Shown piece by piece: positions 26,372 through 35,999 of a stretch of 64,000 nt of DNA (positions within the stretch are counted from its first letter, which is position 1; each line of letters starts with the position of its first letter). Position numbers and translations under genes: made by a program. The DNA is from Opitutales bacterium (lineage in GTDB: Bacteria > Verrucomicrobiota > Verrucomicrobiia > Opitutales > JABSRG01): positions 62,001 to 126,000 of the forward strand of contig JANQKZ010000038.1 of the NCBI GenBank assembly GCA_028280845.1, in the 5' to 3' direction. The notes below the pieces were generated by a model. That model was not told the origin of the DNA, did not search any database, and saw only the letters and a program-made list of their open reading frames with translations.

Positions 26372-26902
26372 ATGAAGCCGCGATTCAGGGACATGTGTGA
26401 GAGCATGTCAATCCCGGTCCCTGAGAGCTATCTCCTGGTATCCATCCCCCAGCAGGCCTTGTGTTTTGCGGAGAAAAGCGGGGAGCCCGAGTGGTATCCA
26501 ATATCCACTTCCAAAGCACCCCCCTCCTGTGTAGAGGATAGCTTCGGTACACCGCTGGGTTTGCACCGGGTGAAGGAAAAATTCGGCGATGGTGAACCGA
26601 TAGGAACGGTCTTCAAGGGCAGACGCAGTGTGGGGCAAACCTTTGATCAATTACCTCCGGAGGATAACATCTGCAACCTGATTACCAGCCGTATCCTCTG
26701 GCTGGAAGGATTGGAGCCCGGCCGGAACCGCGGGGCGGGTATCGATTCCTACCACCGCTATATCTATTTCCATGGAACTAACCATGAAGAGCGGATAGGC
26801 CAACCCTTCAGCGGGGGCTGCATCGAGTTTCGCAATCAGGATATTATCGACCTTTACCCGAGAATACCCCTGGGCAGCCTGGTCTGGATTGACAACCAAT
26901 GA
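26372..26902 (+). CDS. L,D-transpeptidase (YkuD domain)
   Basis: About 176 residues. The YkuD catalytic block is near the C-terminus: YFHGTN, then IGQPFSGGCIEF, with the catalytic Cys in SGGC, spaced as in B. subtilis YkuD (HGTN...S-x-GCIR). The Arg after GCI is replaced by Glu here. An N-terminal strand YLLVSIPQQALCF is the usual domain start. No signal peptide is clear. The start is uncertain: an ATG at 26348 would overlap divergent asd, and one at 26405 also fits. It would crosslink peptidoglycan or attach lipoproteins if exported. Confidence 0.8.
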   Translation: MKPRFRDMCESMSIPVPESYLLVSIPQQALCFAEKSGEPEWYPISTSKAPPSCVEDSFGTPLGLHRVKEKFGDGEPIGTVFKGRRSVGQTFDQLPPEDNICNLITSRILWLEGLEPGRNRGAGIDSYHRYIYFHGTNHEERIGQPFSGGCIEFRNQDIIDLYPRIPLGSLVWIDNQ

Positions 26903-27119
26903 GTGAAGACGGGCAGTCTCCCCAGTGACCCAGGGAAGAATCATCTAACTCCACCCGATCATTGCGGATCCGTATTATCCTCGCTTGAGCAGTTTGGTTC
27001 AAATGGTCGGGCTGGCTGCTGCAGAACACCTTAAATACGCTCGACCCTTACAGCTCTGCGAAAAGCCCGAATTCCATGATAGCCAAACTGCGGAGGCCAG
27101 CTTACCTGCGATCGAAAAC

Positions 27120-28940
27120 TCAGGTCCCCAGGAGACGGGATTTGAGCAACTCGCGTTCGTAAACCATCTCCTTAGGAAGGTGATCATGGAGTTGAATAAA
27201 CAGGCCTTCGTGCTGCAGCGTAATTTCCTTCCAGGCGTTATTGTCAAAGTCCATCAATTCCTCCCAGTCTTCCTGGGGGTAATCCAGGCCCGACCAACTG
27301 ATATCTTTGTAGGCCGGCATCCAGCCGAGTGCCGTTTCTACCCCATGAGCTTGTCCGGTAGACCGTTCTACGATCCATTTTAATACCCGCATATTCTCAC
27401 CAAAGCCGGGCCATAGCCAACGTCCATCCCGGCTTTTCCGGAACCAGTTTACATGAAAAACCCGTGGACGATGCTTGAGCCGGTTTCCCACTTTGATGTA
27501 GTGCCGAAAGTAATCCGCCATATGATAGCCAATAAAGGGCTGCATGGCCATAGGATCCCGGCGCAATTCTCCCGCCTTGCCTTCTGCGGCCGCGGTTTTC
27601 TGCGAACCCATGGTCGCTCCAAGGTATACGCCATGGTTCCAGTTAAAGGCCTGGAAAACAAGCGGCACATCGGTGTCTCGGCGACCGCCGTAGATGAAGG
27701 CACTGATTGGAACGCCGTCCGGTCTTTCCCAATCGGGATCCACACACGGACAATTCCGGATCGGGGCGGTAAACCTGGAATTCGGGTGCGCGGCCAGGCG
27801 GTCACTATCCGGGGTCCAGTCCTCCCCCCTCCAATCGATCAGGTGCGCAGGCGGCTCTTCCGTCATACCCTCCCACCAGACGTCGCCATCGTCGGTTAAG
27901 GCCACATTGGTAAAGATCGTATCACGGCTACAGGACTCCATCGCGTTGGGATTGGTCGCATAGGATGTCCCGGGGGCCACTCCGAAAAATCCCGCCTCCG
28001 GGTTGATCGCATGGAGCCGCCCATCATCACCCGGTTTAATCCAGGCAATATCATCGCCGACGCAGGTCACCTCATAGCCTTCGTCCTGCATGTTTTTGGG
28101 CGGGATCAGCATGGCAAAATTGGTTTTGCCGCATGCGCTGGGAAAGGCCGCAGATACATAGGTTTTCTTTCCACTCGGTTCTTTAACTCCCAGAATAAGC
28201 ATATGTTCGGCCAACCATCCTTCATCCCGGGCCATGCAGGAGGCAATCCGCAGCGCAAAGCACTTCTTCCCTAGGAGCGCATTGCCCCCGTAACCACTGC
28301 CAAAGGACACAATAGTCCGCTCTTCCGGGAAATGTACGATGTAGGTATTCTCCGGGTTGCACGGCCAGGAAACATCTTCGGCTCCTCCCAGTAACGGTTG
28401 ACCCACGGAATGGAGGCAGGGAACAAAAAACCCACGATTTCCAAGCGCTTCGAGCACGGGATCTCCAATTCGCGCCATGATCCGCATATTGACCACCACA
28501 TAGGGAGAGTCTGTCACCTCCACTCCAATCTGAGATATCGGTGACCCGATCGGGCCCATGCAAAAAGGAATAACATACATGGTACGGCCCCGCATGCAGC
28601 CCTGAAATAGTTCCTTCATTTTCCGCCGCATTTTTCGCGGCTCCTCCCAGTTATTGGTCGGGCCGGCCGCATCCTTGGAATTACTACAAATATAGGTCCG
28701 ACTCTCTACCCGCGCCACATCGCGGGGATCAGAACGGAAGAGATAACTGTTCGGCCGCTTTTCCTCATTCAGCTTCACACACATCCCACCGGCCACCATG
28801 CGATCAAAAAGAGCATCGGCCTCGGCTTGAGAGCCATCTGCCCAATGAACCGAATCCGGCTCACACATCTTGATCATTTTATCCACCCATTTCAGCAGCG
28901 CGGAATGGTTGGTTTTCGGAAGTGTTTCAACAATTGACAT
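27120..28940 (-). CDS. pckG: Phosphoenolpyruvate carboxykinase (GTP)
   Basis: Decarboxylates and phosphorylates oxaloacetate to PEP with GTP, the entry to gluconeogenesis. 606 residues, the normal size of the GTP class. Visible motifs: [17 protein letters not shown] (metal-binding Lys), AEHMLILGV (metal-binding His), the P-loop [23 protein letters not shown], and the guanine-site [21 protein letters not shown] likely PPi-dependent PEPCK is encoded 1.1 kb away beyond a GbsR-type regulator, on the opposite strand. Confidence 0.96.
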   Translation of the reverse strand: MSIVETLPKTNHSALLKWVDKMIKMCEPDSVHWADGSQAEADALFDRMVAGGMCVKLNEEKRPNSYLFRSDPRDVARVESRTYICSNSKDAAGPTNNWEEPRKMRRKMKELFQGCMRGRTMYVIPFCMGPIGSPISQIGVEVTDSPYVVVNMRIMARIGDPVLEALGNRGFFVPCLHSVGQPLLGGAEDVSWPCNPENTYIVHFPEERTIVSFGSGYGGNALLGKKCFALRIASCMARDEGWLAEHMLILGVKEPSGKKTYVSAAFPSACGKTNFAMLIPPKNMQDEGYEVTCVGDDIAWIKPGDDGRLHAINPEAGFFGVAPGTSYATNPNAMESCSRDTIFTNVALTDDGDVWWEGMTEEPPAHLIDWRGEDWTPDSDRLAAHPNSRFTAPIRNCPCVDPDWERPDGVPISAFIYGGRRDTDVPLVFQAFNWNHGVYLGATMGSQKTAAAEGKAGELRRDPMAMQPFIGYHMADYFRHYIKVGNRLKHRPRVFHVNWFRKSRDGRWLWPGFGENMRVLKWIVERSTGQAHGVETALGWMPAYKDISWSGLDYPQEDWEELMDFDNNAWKEITLQHEGLFIQLHDHLPKEMVYERELLKSRLLGT

Positions 28941-29086
28941 AAAACATCACAAGTTAGGGGGATACCCGTCCCCAATCCACAGGGAACATTAGGAGAACTA
29001 AATGAATTTTAATCCGATGAAAGCAATTCAAATACCAAAAATAAGGGGATCCCAACCACCAGGGATGAACCGAGTCCCTCTTCCCC

Positions 29087-29254
29087 TCACACACCCTTGC
29101 TGAATACGAGCTTCAGCAGAATAAAAAGGGGCCGGAGTAAAAGCAATCCCAAGCCAGGGGGCTCTCCAACTTGAAACAGCTGAGTGGCCGAATGCCGGGG
29201 CTCCAGCTGCGTCTGGGTTCCCGAAGGAGGGGCGGATGGATATGAGGGGGTCAT
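29087..29254 (-). CDS. Small hypothetical protein downstream of the GbsR-type regulator
   Basis: 55 residues from ATG 29254, which has a very good Shine-Dalgarno (AAAGGAG, eight bases upstream), better than most genes here. The N-terminal 30 residues are Pro/Ser/Thr/Gln-rich; the C-terminal 20 are a hydrophobic helix (LGLLLLRPLFILLKLVFSK), so it may be a tail-anchored membrane peptide. It begins 14 bases after the regulator stop and 146 bases before pckG starts on the same strand. No family is recognised. Confidence 0.5.
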   Translation of the reverse strand: MTPSYPSAPPSGTQTQLEPRHSATQLFQVGEPPGLGLLLLRPLFILLKLVFSKGV

Positions 29255-29267
29255 GATTTTCACTCCT

Positions 29268-29801
29268 TTAACTAACAAGTTTTAAAATTTTTGGAATCAC
29301 CGACCCCTGCGGGGATCCGGCCACTTTCTCCAATAACACCTCAGCCCGGGTGACAAACTCTTCCAGGCCACTGGTCACTTCATGAAAGTGCTGGGCCGCC
29401 TCACTTTCCAGACCCTTGGTCTGGTCCTTGCAGCGCCTCAGCGTCTGCACCGCGGGCTCGATCTCCCGCCGCTTCCGCTCCCGGGCAATCGTGCAAAACA
29501 TAGTCCAGATGTCGCTTTCCGCTTCAAAGTGTTCTTTGCGGTCTCCTTTAAAATAAACACTCTTTACCAGACCCCACCCCACCAGATCCCTCAGATTCGT
29601 ATTCGCATTACCCCGGCTGATTTTCAGATCATCCATGATCATGTCGGTCGTCAGCGGGGTCGTGCTCGTCAAAAGCAGCGCATGGATCTGCGCCATTGTG
29701 CGATTGATCCCCCACGCCCCTCCCATTGCCCCCCATTGGCTGATGAACTCATCCCGCGCGGCCTGCAGGGCTTCCATTTCTCTATTTTCAGCATTCTCCA
29801 T
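29268..29801 (-). CDS. GbsR/MarR-type transcriptional regulator
   Basis: 177 residues from ATG 29801 (MENAENREMEALQAARDEF); a longer frame reaching 30026 overlaps the divergent gene and reads as non-coding. A winged helix-turn-helix follows the GbsR pattern: FISQWGAMGGAWGINRTMAQIHALLL, LTTDMIMDDLKISRGNANTNLRDLVGWGLV and VYFKGDRKEHFEAE, then a helical C-terminal dimerisation region. GbsR senses choline in Bacillus; here the neighbours are pckG and a second PEPCK-like gene, suggesting control of the PEP/oxaloacetate node instead. Confidence 0.88.
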   Translation of the reverse strand: MENAENREMEALQAARDEFISQWGAMGGAWGINRTMAQIHALLLTSTTPLTTDMIMDDLKISRGNANTNLRDLVGWGLVKSVYFKGDRKEHFEAESDIWTMFCTIARERKRREIEPAVQTLRRCKDQTKGLESEAAQHFHEVTSGLEEFVTRAEVLLEKVAGSPQGSVIPKILKLVS

Positions 29802-30012
29802 AATTTCGAATTTCCGAAAAAAAATGAAAATGAAAACCAGGAGATTGGCAACGCTTTTTGAATGAGTTTCGATCGATTTTGCTCGATTGCTTACCAAAAT
29901 CAAAACACAGTCCGCCCCCCATTCGCATTGACCACCGGATAAGATCCTTAAAGATGATCCATCCTCTATCCTAGTAATAATCCTCGTACTGCCACTGCCA
30001 GCTCTCCCTCCT

Positions 30013-33000
30013 ATGGACTTCCCCAAAAGACTTGGAATTTACAGCGACAAAGCCGCTCAAGAAGCAACCTACGAAGCCCTGCGCTCCTTCATTCGTATCA
30101 AATTGAAATCAATCGGCCTGCCGACCCTGGACAGCAACAAAACCGGTCACGAGGGACTTCTTGAAATCGCAGAACCGATTATTGAGCACTACCAGGAACA
30201 ATTCCGTATGCTGAAGGGGACGCTCTCTCCGGTGGACCAACGGATTAAGACTTTTCTTGATGATTACTTTTCGGATTACATCCAGGATGACGAAATCACG
30301 TTCCCCGAGACCACCCTCGTTCTCGATAGGCATGGAGTAGCGCGAACTCTCTCCCTACCCGCCCATGGAGACAAATTTCAGTCCGATATCGTCAACTCCT
30401 ACCGGATCAAACAAGGTGTCCTGCACAACCCCCAAAAGGATCGTCGTACCACCAAGGGGGTTTTTCACATTGCTGAAGGGGGGTTGCCTATCCCAAATGA
30501 CAAAAAGGCCGTGCCGAAAGTTACGGCGGCTCGACTGCTGAAGGCCGCCTTCCGCCCGCCCGAAGATCTGTTGCTCCTGCCCTACCATTTCGGCAGCGAA
30601 AATCCCGCCCGGACTTGGGTATCGCTGCTCCTGCGGCCGCTGGTGTGTCCGGAAGTCCCCGGCTTTATTCATGAAAAGACGATGGAAGTCCGCTTTTATG
30701 CTCCCGGCAACCTGGTGAGCAACCTCGACTTTGTGGAGTCCATCTTCGGAAATGCCGGAGACCCATTCCTTTCTGAGAATGACGCCGGTCTCGATGTCAT
30801 GCATTGGACCGGGCACACGGGCTGCGTCATTCTGGCTCCCCATCTCCTTCAGCTCACTAAAAAGGAGCTCGGCTTGCCCCATATCAGTGAGGCGACGGAG
30901 CGCCAGAAACGGGATGCCATGTGCTGGGAAAATGAAGATGAAAAATACAACGATGGATCCGCCTTTAAAATTACTTGCCGGGACGAACGCGGAGTAATTG
31001 TCACAGCCATCGCGGACAACTACTTTGGCTACTGCAAAAAGGAGGTGAAAACCCAGATCAGCTATGCGGCCAACCTCTACGGACTGTGTGAAGAGGAACA
31101 CGCCGGAGGCACGATGGTGTATCCTGCATACGACTTGGGAGAAGTATTCCAACTCAGTAATTATTCCTCTGAGGTAGACCATACCTTTGAACAGATGGTC
31201 GACATGTTTGGCGATATCATGGAAGTCCAGCCGGAGGGCTTCGCCTTGGACAAATCGCATCCGAACATCATCTACCTGCCCGAAACGGCGATCATCCGTT
31301 TGGTCGGCCAGACTGCCAGTTGGGAGAAAGACGGAGAAAAACAGGAACTTCATATTGAGCCGGGGAAGACCTACGTCCTCCCGAGCGGGTATAAAGTTCA
31401 AATGGTTAAGCCGCACGAGGATCGCCGCTGGCGCTTGATCGGGGTATCTGCCCAGGCCAGTTTCTGCCACAAGCCCTGCACCGTGTCAGGCGGTGGTAAG
31501 AGCGAAATTTCCAAGTCCCTTAACGACGCCATTATAGTAGGTCCCCACTACATGGAAAACTTCAAGGAAGATTTCGACCTGCTCGAAACCATCCTTTACC
31601 GGGACTATCGCTTCCGCTTCAAAGATCCTGAATTACGCAAGAAAGACAGTAGGCCAATCCTCAGCCCCAAACGCTCCCTGGGGTCCGTCATCAAACTGAT
31701 GACTCCCTCAGCCAGCGAGTACACCGAAGAATACAATGCCTGGTTGGAATCCATTCCGGAGCATGTCAGGAATACCGTGTTCACCATCAAGCGTTTCTAT
31801 AAGGAGGACTGGGAATCCAACTGGCGGACACGCTTCTCCGTCGACACGATCAACGGGCAAGCCGGTAAGGAGCTCCGCTACCAGAATAACAAGATCCTGA
31901 CCCACTACCTTCGGGTAGGCTACCTCCCCGATGGCTCCTGGCGCATCTTCCAGTTGCGGAAAGACTTTTACCCGGCCGCCAAACTGTCCATGGAGGATGA
32001 TATCACAGCGTCAGTGACCACCCCTCTGGCCACCATCCCCTATCTCAAGGATAAGTTTAAGTATCACAGTTTAAAGTATGCCCAGAACTGTGAATACCGC
32101 TTTTTCCAGCGCCCGGACGACGCCATTATCCGAGGGTATGACAAACAGGCGGAAGGTGATATCTCCAGCCCGGGAGCTTTCCTTAGTAACTACGAACCGC
32201 TCAACCGGGATGAGGCCATCGATCAAGTCCAGGACGTCATTCGTTTTGATAAGTATACCGATCAGATGAAGGAATTCATTCAGGAGATGGCGGATGGCGA
32301 AGGTCCGGACTATTTCTGTTCTACGGCGAATCCGAGGATCGTGAATGGCAAGCCCACCAAAAACCCGCGATATCTCCAGGTCCGTCCGGATATTGTTGAT
32401 GAACCAAGCCGTTACCTTGCCTGGGTCGGATCCCATTTCTTCTATCGGATCCCCCCCGAACAGGTGGCTCCCTTCCCCATCACGGCCATCCTGCCGGGCC
32501 GCAGGAATAATCCGCCGGATCCTACCACAACCCCACCCACCCGGGCCCTCTGCGTCTACAATCCTATTCACTACATGGATCTTCCTGAACTCTTTATGGA
32601 GTTCATCGCCAGCTTGACCGGCAAATCCCCCAGCACGACCGGAGCAGGCTCGGAGGGCGCTCTGACCAAAGCTCCCTTCAACGCCCTCCTTCCGATCCAC
32701 GATCTGAACAGTGCGCTGGTCGCCTACGTTATGGTGGGCGCACCGGCCTTCCTGAGCTCTGCAGGACATGTGGGTCCGAAATACCGGGTAGACCACGATG
32801 TGAGTTTGCTCATTCCTGAAATCTGGAGCCGTATGCACATCGAGGAGCAGAACGCTGAATTCCTCATCGAGAATGGTTATCTCGAGAAATGTGAAGATTT
32901 TGAACACAATGGAAAAACCGTCATGGCCAGCCGGCTGGGTTACCGGATCAACAACAACTTCATGCGAATTTTTGGCGGCCGGGTCTTTACCAATCCATCC

Positions 33001-33495
33001 ACCGTGTTTCCTGAGGAAATGATGAAACCCGAGCTACAGGACATCGATATTTTCGTGGACGGAATCGACAACATCACTTCTGCCCATAAGTGGGTCGCTG
33101 AAAACTACTTTGCAGATAATTCAATCGAGTTGGCCTGCCCCCCTCTTAAAGCTATTCTCCACATCATGGTGCATGGGGAATACAAGGGCAAAACCATCGA
33201 TGACCCGGAAGTGCGCAACCTGTTTAAACGAGAGGTCGTCCTCCAGAGCGATTGGTATCAACAGCGTTTGAAAAATCGCCAGGAAGGGGAAACCAGAATC
33301 TGGAAAAAACAAATCGAGAATCTCAAGCAATTCATGGCGAAATCTCACTACCATGAGGTGGCCGAAGAATTAAATTGCGCAGAACGTCTGGTCCAGGCGG
33401 AACACACCCTGGAGCACGTCCAAACTTCGGAGCGTCTCAAAGAGCTGGAGGGTACGATTGGCACCGACACCTTCTACTTCGAGAATTCCAGATAA
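30013..33495 (+). CDS. Putative PPi-type phosphoenolpyruvate carboxykinase
   Basis: 1160 residues, soluble, no signal peptide. Size and motifs fit PPi-dependent PEPCK, known from Entamoeba and Propionibacterium at about 1100-1200 residues, which makes PEP and PPi from oxaloacetate and phosphate or runs in reverse. Seen in sequence: YFGYCKKEVKTQ (337-348) and CEEEHAGGTM (359-368, H363), placed like the metal-binding Lys and His of ATP/GTP-PEPCKs (compare YAGEMKKSIFTVMNY), then a P-loop-like VSGGGKSEISKS (492-497 core, K496). The order Lys, His, P-loop matches PEPCK. About 650 residues beyond the P-loop have no counterpart in GTP-PEPCK. It is divergent from the GbsR-type gene. The PEPCK assignment is firmer than PPi specificity. 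Confidence 0.68.
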   Translation: MDFPKRLGIYSDKAAQEATYEALRSFIRIKLKSIGLPTLDSNKTGHEGLLEIAEPIIEHYQEQFRMLKGTLSPVDQRIKTFLDDYFSDYIQDDEITFPETTLVLDRHGVARTLSLPAHGDKFQSDIVNSYRIKQGVLHNPQKDRRTTKGVFHIAEGGLPIPNDKKAVPKVTAARLLKAAFRPPEDLLLLPYHFGSENPARTWVSLLLRPLVCPEVPGFIHEKTMEVRFYAPGNLVSNLDFVESIFGNAGDPFLSENDAGLDVMHWTGHTGCVILAPHLLQLTKKELGLPHISEATERQKRDAMCWENEDEKYNDGSAFKITCRDERGVIVTAIADNYFGYCKKEVKTQISYAANLYGLCEEEHAGGTMVYPAYDLGEVFQLSNYSSEVDHTFEQMVDMFGDIMEVQPEGFALDKSHPNIIYLPETAIIRLVGQTASWEKDGEKQELHIEPGKTYVLPSGYKVQMVKPHEDRRWRLIGVSAQASFCHKPCTVSGGGKSEISKSLNDAIIVGPHYMENFKEDFDLLETILYRDYRFRFKDPELRKKDSRPILSPKRSLGSVIKLMTPSASEYTEEYNAWLESIPEHVRNTVFTIKRFYKEDWESNWRTRFSVDTINGQAGKELRYQNNKILTHYLRVGYLPDGSWRIFQLRKDFYPAAKLSMEDDITASVTTPLATIPYLKDKFKYHSLKYAQNCEYRFFQRPDDAIIRGYDKQAEGDISSPGAFLSNYEPLNRDEAIDQVQDVIRFDKYTDQMKEFIQEMADGEGPDYFCSTANPRIVNGKPTKNPRYLQVRPDIVDEPSRYLAWVGSHFFYRIPPEQVAPFPITAILPGRRNNPPDPTTTPPTRALCVYNPIHYMDLPELFMEFIASLTGKSPSTTGAGSEGALTKAPFNALLPIHDLNSALVAYVMVGAPAFLSSAGHVGPKYRVDHDVSLLIPEIWSRMHIEEQNAEFLIENGYLEKCEDFEHNGKTVMASRLGYRINNNFMRIFGGRVFTNPSTVFPEEMMKPELQDIDIFVDGIDNITSAHKWVAENYFADNSIELACPPLKAILHIMVHGEYKGKTIDDPEVRNLFKREVVLQSDWYQQRLKNRQEGETRIWKKQIENLKQFMAKSHYHEVAEELNCAERLVQAEHTLEHVQTSERLKELEGTIGTDTFYFENSR

Positions 33496-33975
33496 TTATT
33501 CTGCTTGGTTTTCCAGATAATCCCTCACACGGTACGTTTTCATTACCGCAGATATCCGCTCTCGAAGCGGGATATCCGGGAACAACCGGTAACTCGGGGC
33601 AATAATCGGTTCCACCCGTTCCGGTCGAATCCGGATAACCGCTCGAATAGGGTAGTCTGGCCCGATTTCAGAGACCAGGGAATCGTGTAAACAGGGGTAG
33701 TCGGGATCGTCGGGTTTCAATACTTCGGCAGTCCCTTTGACTTTCAGCCCTTTCTGCAGAAATACCTCAATAAAGCTTAAACAGACCTGCTGGCCCCGAC
33801 CGATGTTTTTCACGCTTTGAGGGGATGCGATATGTGCCACCAGGATCGATTCACTGGCCGCATCATATTTCCAGGCCTCTTTGGGAGAAACATTGGGATG
33901 GCCATTCGCATCCACGGTAGCGAGCCAACAGAGGACCGATTGCTCTATGAGCATGAGTGCATCCTGATCAAACAT
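33496..33975 (-). CDS. Pyridoxamine 5'-phosphate oxidase-like FMN-binding protein
   Basis: 159 residues of split-barrel type: LCWLATVDANGHPNVSPKEAW (cofactor-binding strand pair), ILVAHIASPQSVKNI and VCLSFIEVF, the pattern of general-stress/PNPOx-like flavin proteins. The tail beyond 115 is an added domain that carries RPERVEPIIAPSYRL. It is convergent with the PEPCK-like gene, with no bases between the stops. The substrate is unknown. Confidence 0.85.
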   Translation of the reverse strand: MFDQDALMLIEQSVLCWLATVDANGHPNVSPKEAWKYDAASESILVAHIASPQSVKNIGRGQQVCLSFIEVFLQKGLKVKGTAEVLKPDDPDYPCLHDSLVSEIGPDYPIRAVIRIRPERVEPIIAPSYRLFPDIPLRERISAVMKTYRVRDYLENQAE

Positions 33976-34079
33976 GGGACTCCTCTATCCCGCCAGACAC
34001 CTTCGGCCAAGCATAACTGACCTATGCACTTAAGATACCCATCGGTTTGCGCTTCTCCTAAACCCTTTTAAGTTATGGT

Positions 34080-34607
34080 ATGCACGCGTTCAAGCTTACC
34101 TCAGGCGGTACCCTGCCCGCCATTGAACTGCCTACGATTGATGGGGCTACCATTGTACTAGGACAAGCTGCCAACCCAGATAATTGGGCTTTGGTGTTCA
34201 TCTACCGCGGACTTCACTGCCCGATCTGCAATAAATACCTGGCTAAGCTGGAAAGCCTTTACGCAGGCTTTAAAAAGGCGGGGGCGGAAATTGTAGCGGT
34301 GTCGGGAGATCCCCTGGAAAAAGCGAAAAGGATGGCGGAGGCCAATTCCCTTAACTTTCCCATCGCTTACAACCTCTCCATTCCTCAAATGAAACAGTTG
34401 GGGCTTTATATTTCGCATCCGCGCTCACCTCAGGAAACGGATCACCCTTTCGCTGAACCTGCCCTCTATGCCGTAAATACGGAGGGCAAACTTCACCTGA
34501 TCGATATATCCAACACCCCCTTCAACCGGTCCGACCTGATGGAGTTACTGGATACCGTCGAATGGGTGAGAGCAAACAATTACCCAATCCGCGGGACCTA
34601 CGAGTAG
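34080..34607 (+). CDS. Peroxiredoxin-like (AhpC/TSA) protein
   Basis: 175 residues with a thioredoxin fold. The active-site segment is [13 protein letters not shown] (C47, C50), typical of the peroxiredoxin-like family, in which the CPxC form replaces the classical [41 protein letters not shown] and [18 protein letters not shown] complete the fold. There is no signal peptide, so it is likely a cytoplasmic thiol peroxidase or reductase. It stands alone. Confidence 0.88.
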   Translation: MHAFKLTSGGTLPAIELPTIDGATIVLGQAANPDNWALVFIYRGLHCPICNKYLAKLESLYAGFKKAGAEIVAVSGDPLEKAKRMAEANSLNFPIAYNLSIPQMKQLGLYISHPRSPQETDHPFAEPALYAVNTEGKLHLIDISNTPFNRSDLMELLDTVEWVRANNYPIRGTYE

Positions 34608-34814
34608 GTTGGAGTTAACTCCACCATCACTCTACTTTCTCCAAAAGAAATGGGCCGCCGTTGGTGGTCTAGGCCAACGACGACCCTAGGTGTTCGGATG
34701 GTCTTATCTTACATTTCCCATGCAGGCTTACTACACACTACACTGCCTCTATGGCACCTGCATGGAAAGGGGGTGAATCAGGGCTATGATTCAAATTTCA
34801 ACCAGCAACCCGGC

Positions 34815-35360
34815 CTAGAGCAGGAAGGGAGAATCGCTTCCCATATTCGCGAGCCAATCTGGAGAGTCCACCGCCAGGCCGAGACCGGGAAAACGGTGGT
34901 GATGCTTGATCTGCTCAAATCCCGCCTCATCGCGATATTGCGGATCACGGGTTAAGGTCATTGGAAGATAGACTTTTTCATCTTTAAAAAAGCTGCTTTC
35001 GAAGACCGCTTTGATCACATGACGGGGAAACACATAGAATTCAGTGTCCTGAACAAGATTACTCGTAAATCGGGCAATAACATGAAAATCCACAAAACTC
35101 GCCCCCTTCAACTGGGCCGGAACTCCCTGGGATTCTACCACCGAACCGGCATGGCGGTAACCTTCTACTTTTAAGCGAAACACCCGGTTTTCCTGCAGGA
35201 CCAGTAAAGAACACTCGCGTCTGCCGGTCGGAGCCTGAAAGGTTGGAATATCCAGCAGGGCAAGCTGCTGCTGAACTAACCCGATAGGATGTTGAAGATG
35301 GGCTTCGGTTGGGGTGTCTTCGGCCGGTTGCTTAGACTGGTGGTTTACTGAATATGGCAT
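34815..35360 (-). CDS. Hypothetical protein
   Basis: 181 residues; composition and codon pattern look genuine, but I recognise no family. The central part (RRECSLLVLQENRVFRLKVEGYRH, then FVDFHVIARF and EFYVFPRHVIKAVF) alternates strands and helices. It faintly recalls restriction-like nuclease folds, but no catalytic PD-ExK set is evident. There is no membrane segment and no clear Shine-Dalgarno. It lies alone between two gene-poor stretches. Confidence 0.5.
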   Translation of the reverse strand: MPYSVNHQSKQPAEDTPTEAHLQHPIGLVQQQLALLDIPTFQAPTGRRECSLLVLQENRVFRLKVEGYRHAGSVVESQGVPAQLKGASFVDFHVIARFTSNLVQDTEFYVFPRHVIKAVFESSFFKDEKVYLPMTLTRDPQYRDEAGFEQIKHHHRFPGLGLAVDSPDWLANMGSDSPFLL

Positions 35361-35780
35361 AGGAATTGGATAAAGATAAGCTCGCTTCCGATAATGAAAG
35401 GGGACATGTCACTCCCGGTCGCTGAGGCATTGGAATCGTGTGTGTTTACCTGTCGGCCAAGCCAACGGGTTCACAGGTTCCCTTCCTGTTTTCCAAATCC
35501 CGAATACGTTGTTTCCTGATTGTCCTGCTTTCTCCAAAACGGCGGCAGTTTATCGCCGCTGACTAGATCGTGGATAAGCTCCCTCTACCCGGAAGGGTAG
35601 ATTGATCCATATCTCTAATACAGGTGTCATGGTTTTAACAGGTTCGCCTTTTCTATCGCCCATTCCCGTTCATGCTTAATGAAAAATCGTAGAATTCATC
35701 ACCTGACTCCGGGATTCTAAAGATTGGAAATTCACCCAAAAAAGAATGGTTAAGTAATTCCAGCCTGATAGGATAGGGAC
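35361..35780. other. 420-base intergenic region
   Basis: No convincing gene. It holds a short hairpin TCTACCC-GGAA-GGGTAGA (35584-35601), a GCGGC/GCCGC inverted pair (about 35544-35561) and AT-rich DNA before the lipoprotein gene, where GATAGGAT could belong to a promoter or ribosome site. I see no tRNA, and no recognised RNA family. Confidence 0.5.
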
Positions 35781-35990
35781 ATGAAACTGAGAGTTTTGCT
35801 TTTATCTCTGGGACTCACCTTAACAGCCTGCTTTTCCGGATGTGTGAGTGCGTCGGATCATTCAACGACTAAACAGCCCACGACCGGGCAGGAATTGATC
35901 GACTTGAAGAACGCCTATGATCTGGGCGCCCTGACGGATGCCGAATACGAGGTTGAGAAAGCCAAGATCCTGAATCAGCGGACCCAGTAA
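35781..35990 (+). CDS. Small lipoprotein with SHOCT domain
   Basis: 69 residues: a signal peptide ending in a lipobox-like FSGC (Cys about residue 21), a short Ser/Thr linker, then a SHOCT module (ELIDLKNAYDLGALTDAEYEVEKAKIL), a short helical oligomerisation motif. GGATAGGG precedes the ATG. Likely anchored in a membrane, outer leaflet of the inner membrane or inner leaflet of the outer membrane. Function unknown. Confidence 0.8.
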   Translation: MKLRVLLLSLGLTLTACFSGCVSASDHSTTKQPTTGQELIDLKNAYDLGALTDAEYEVEKAKILNQRTQ

Positions 35991-35999
35991 GGATGACGC

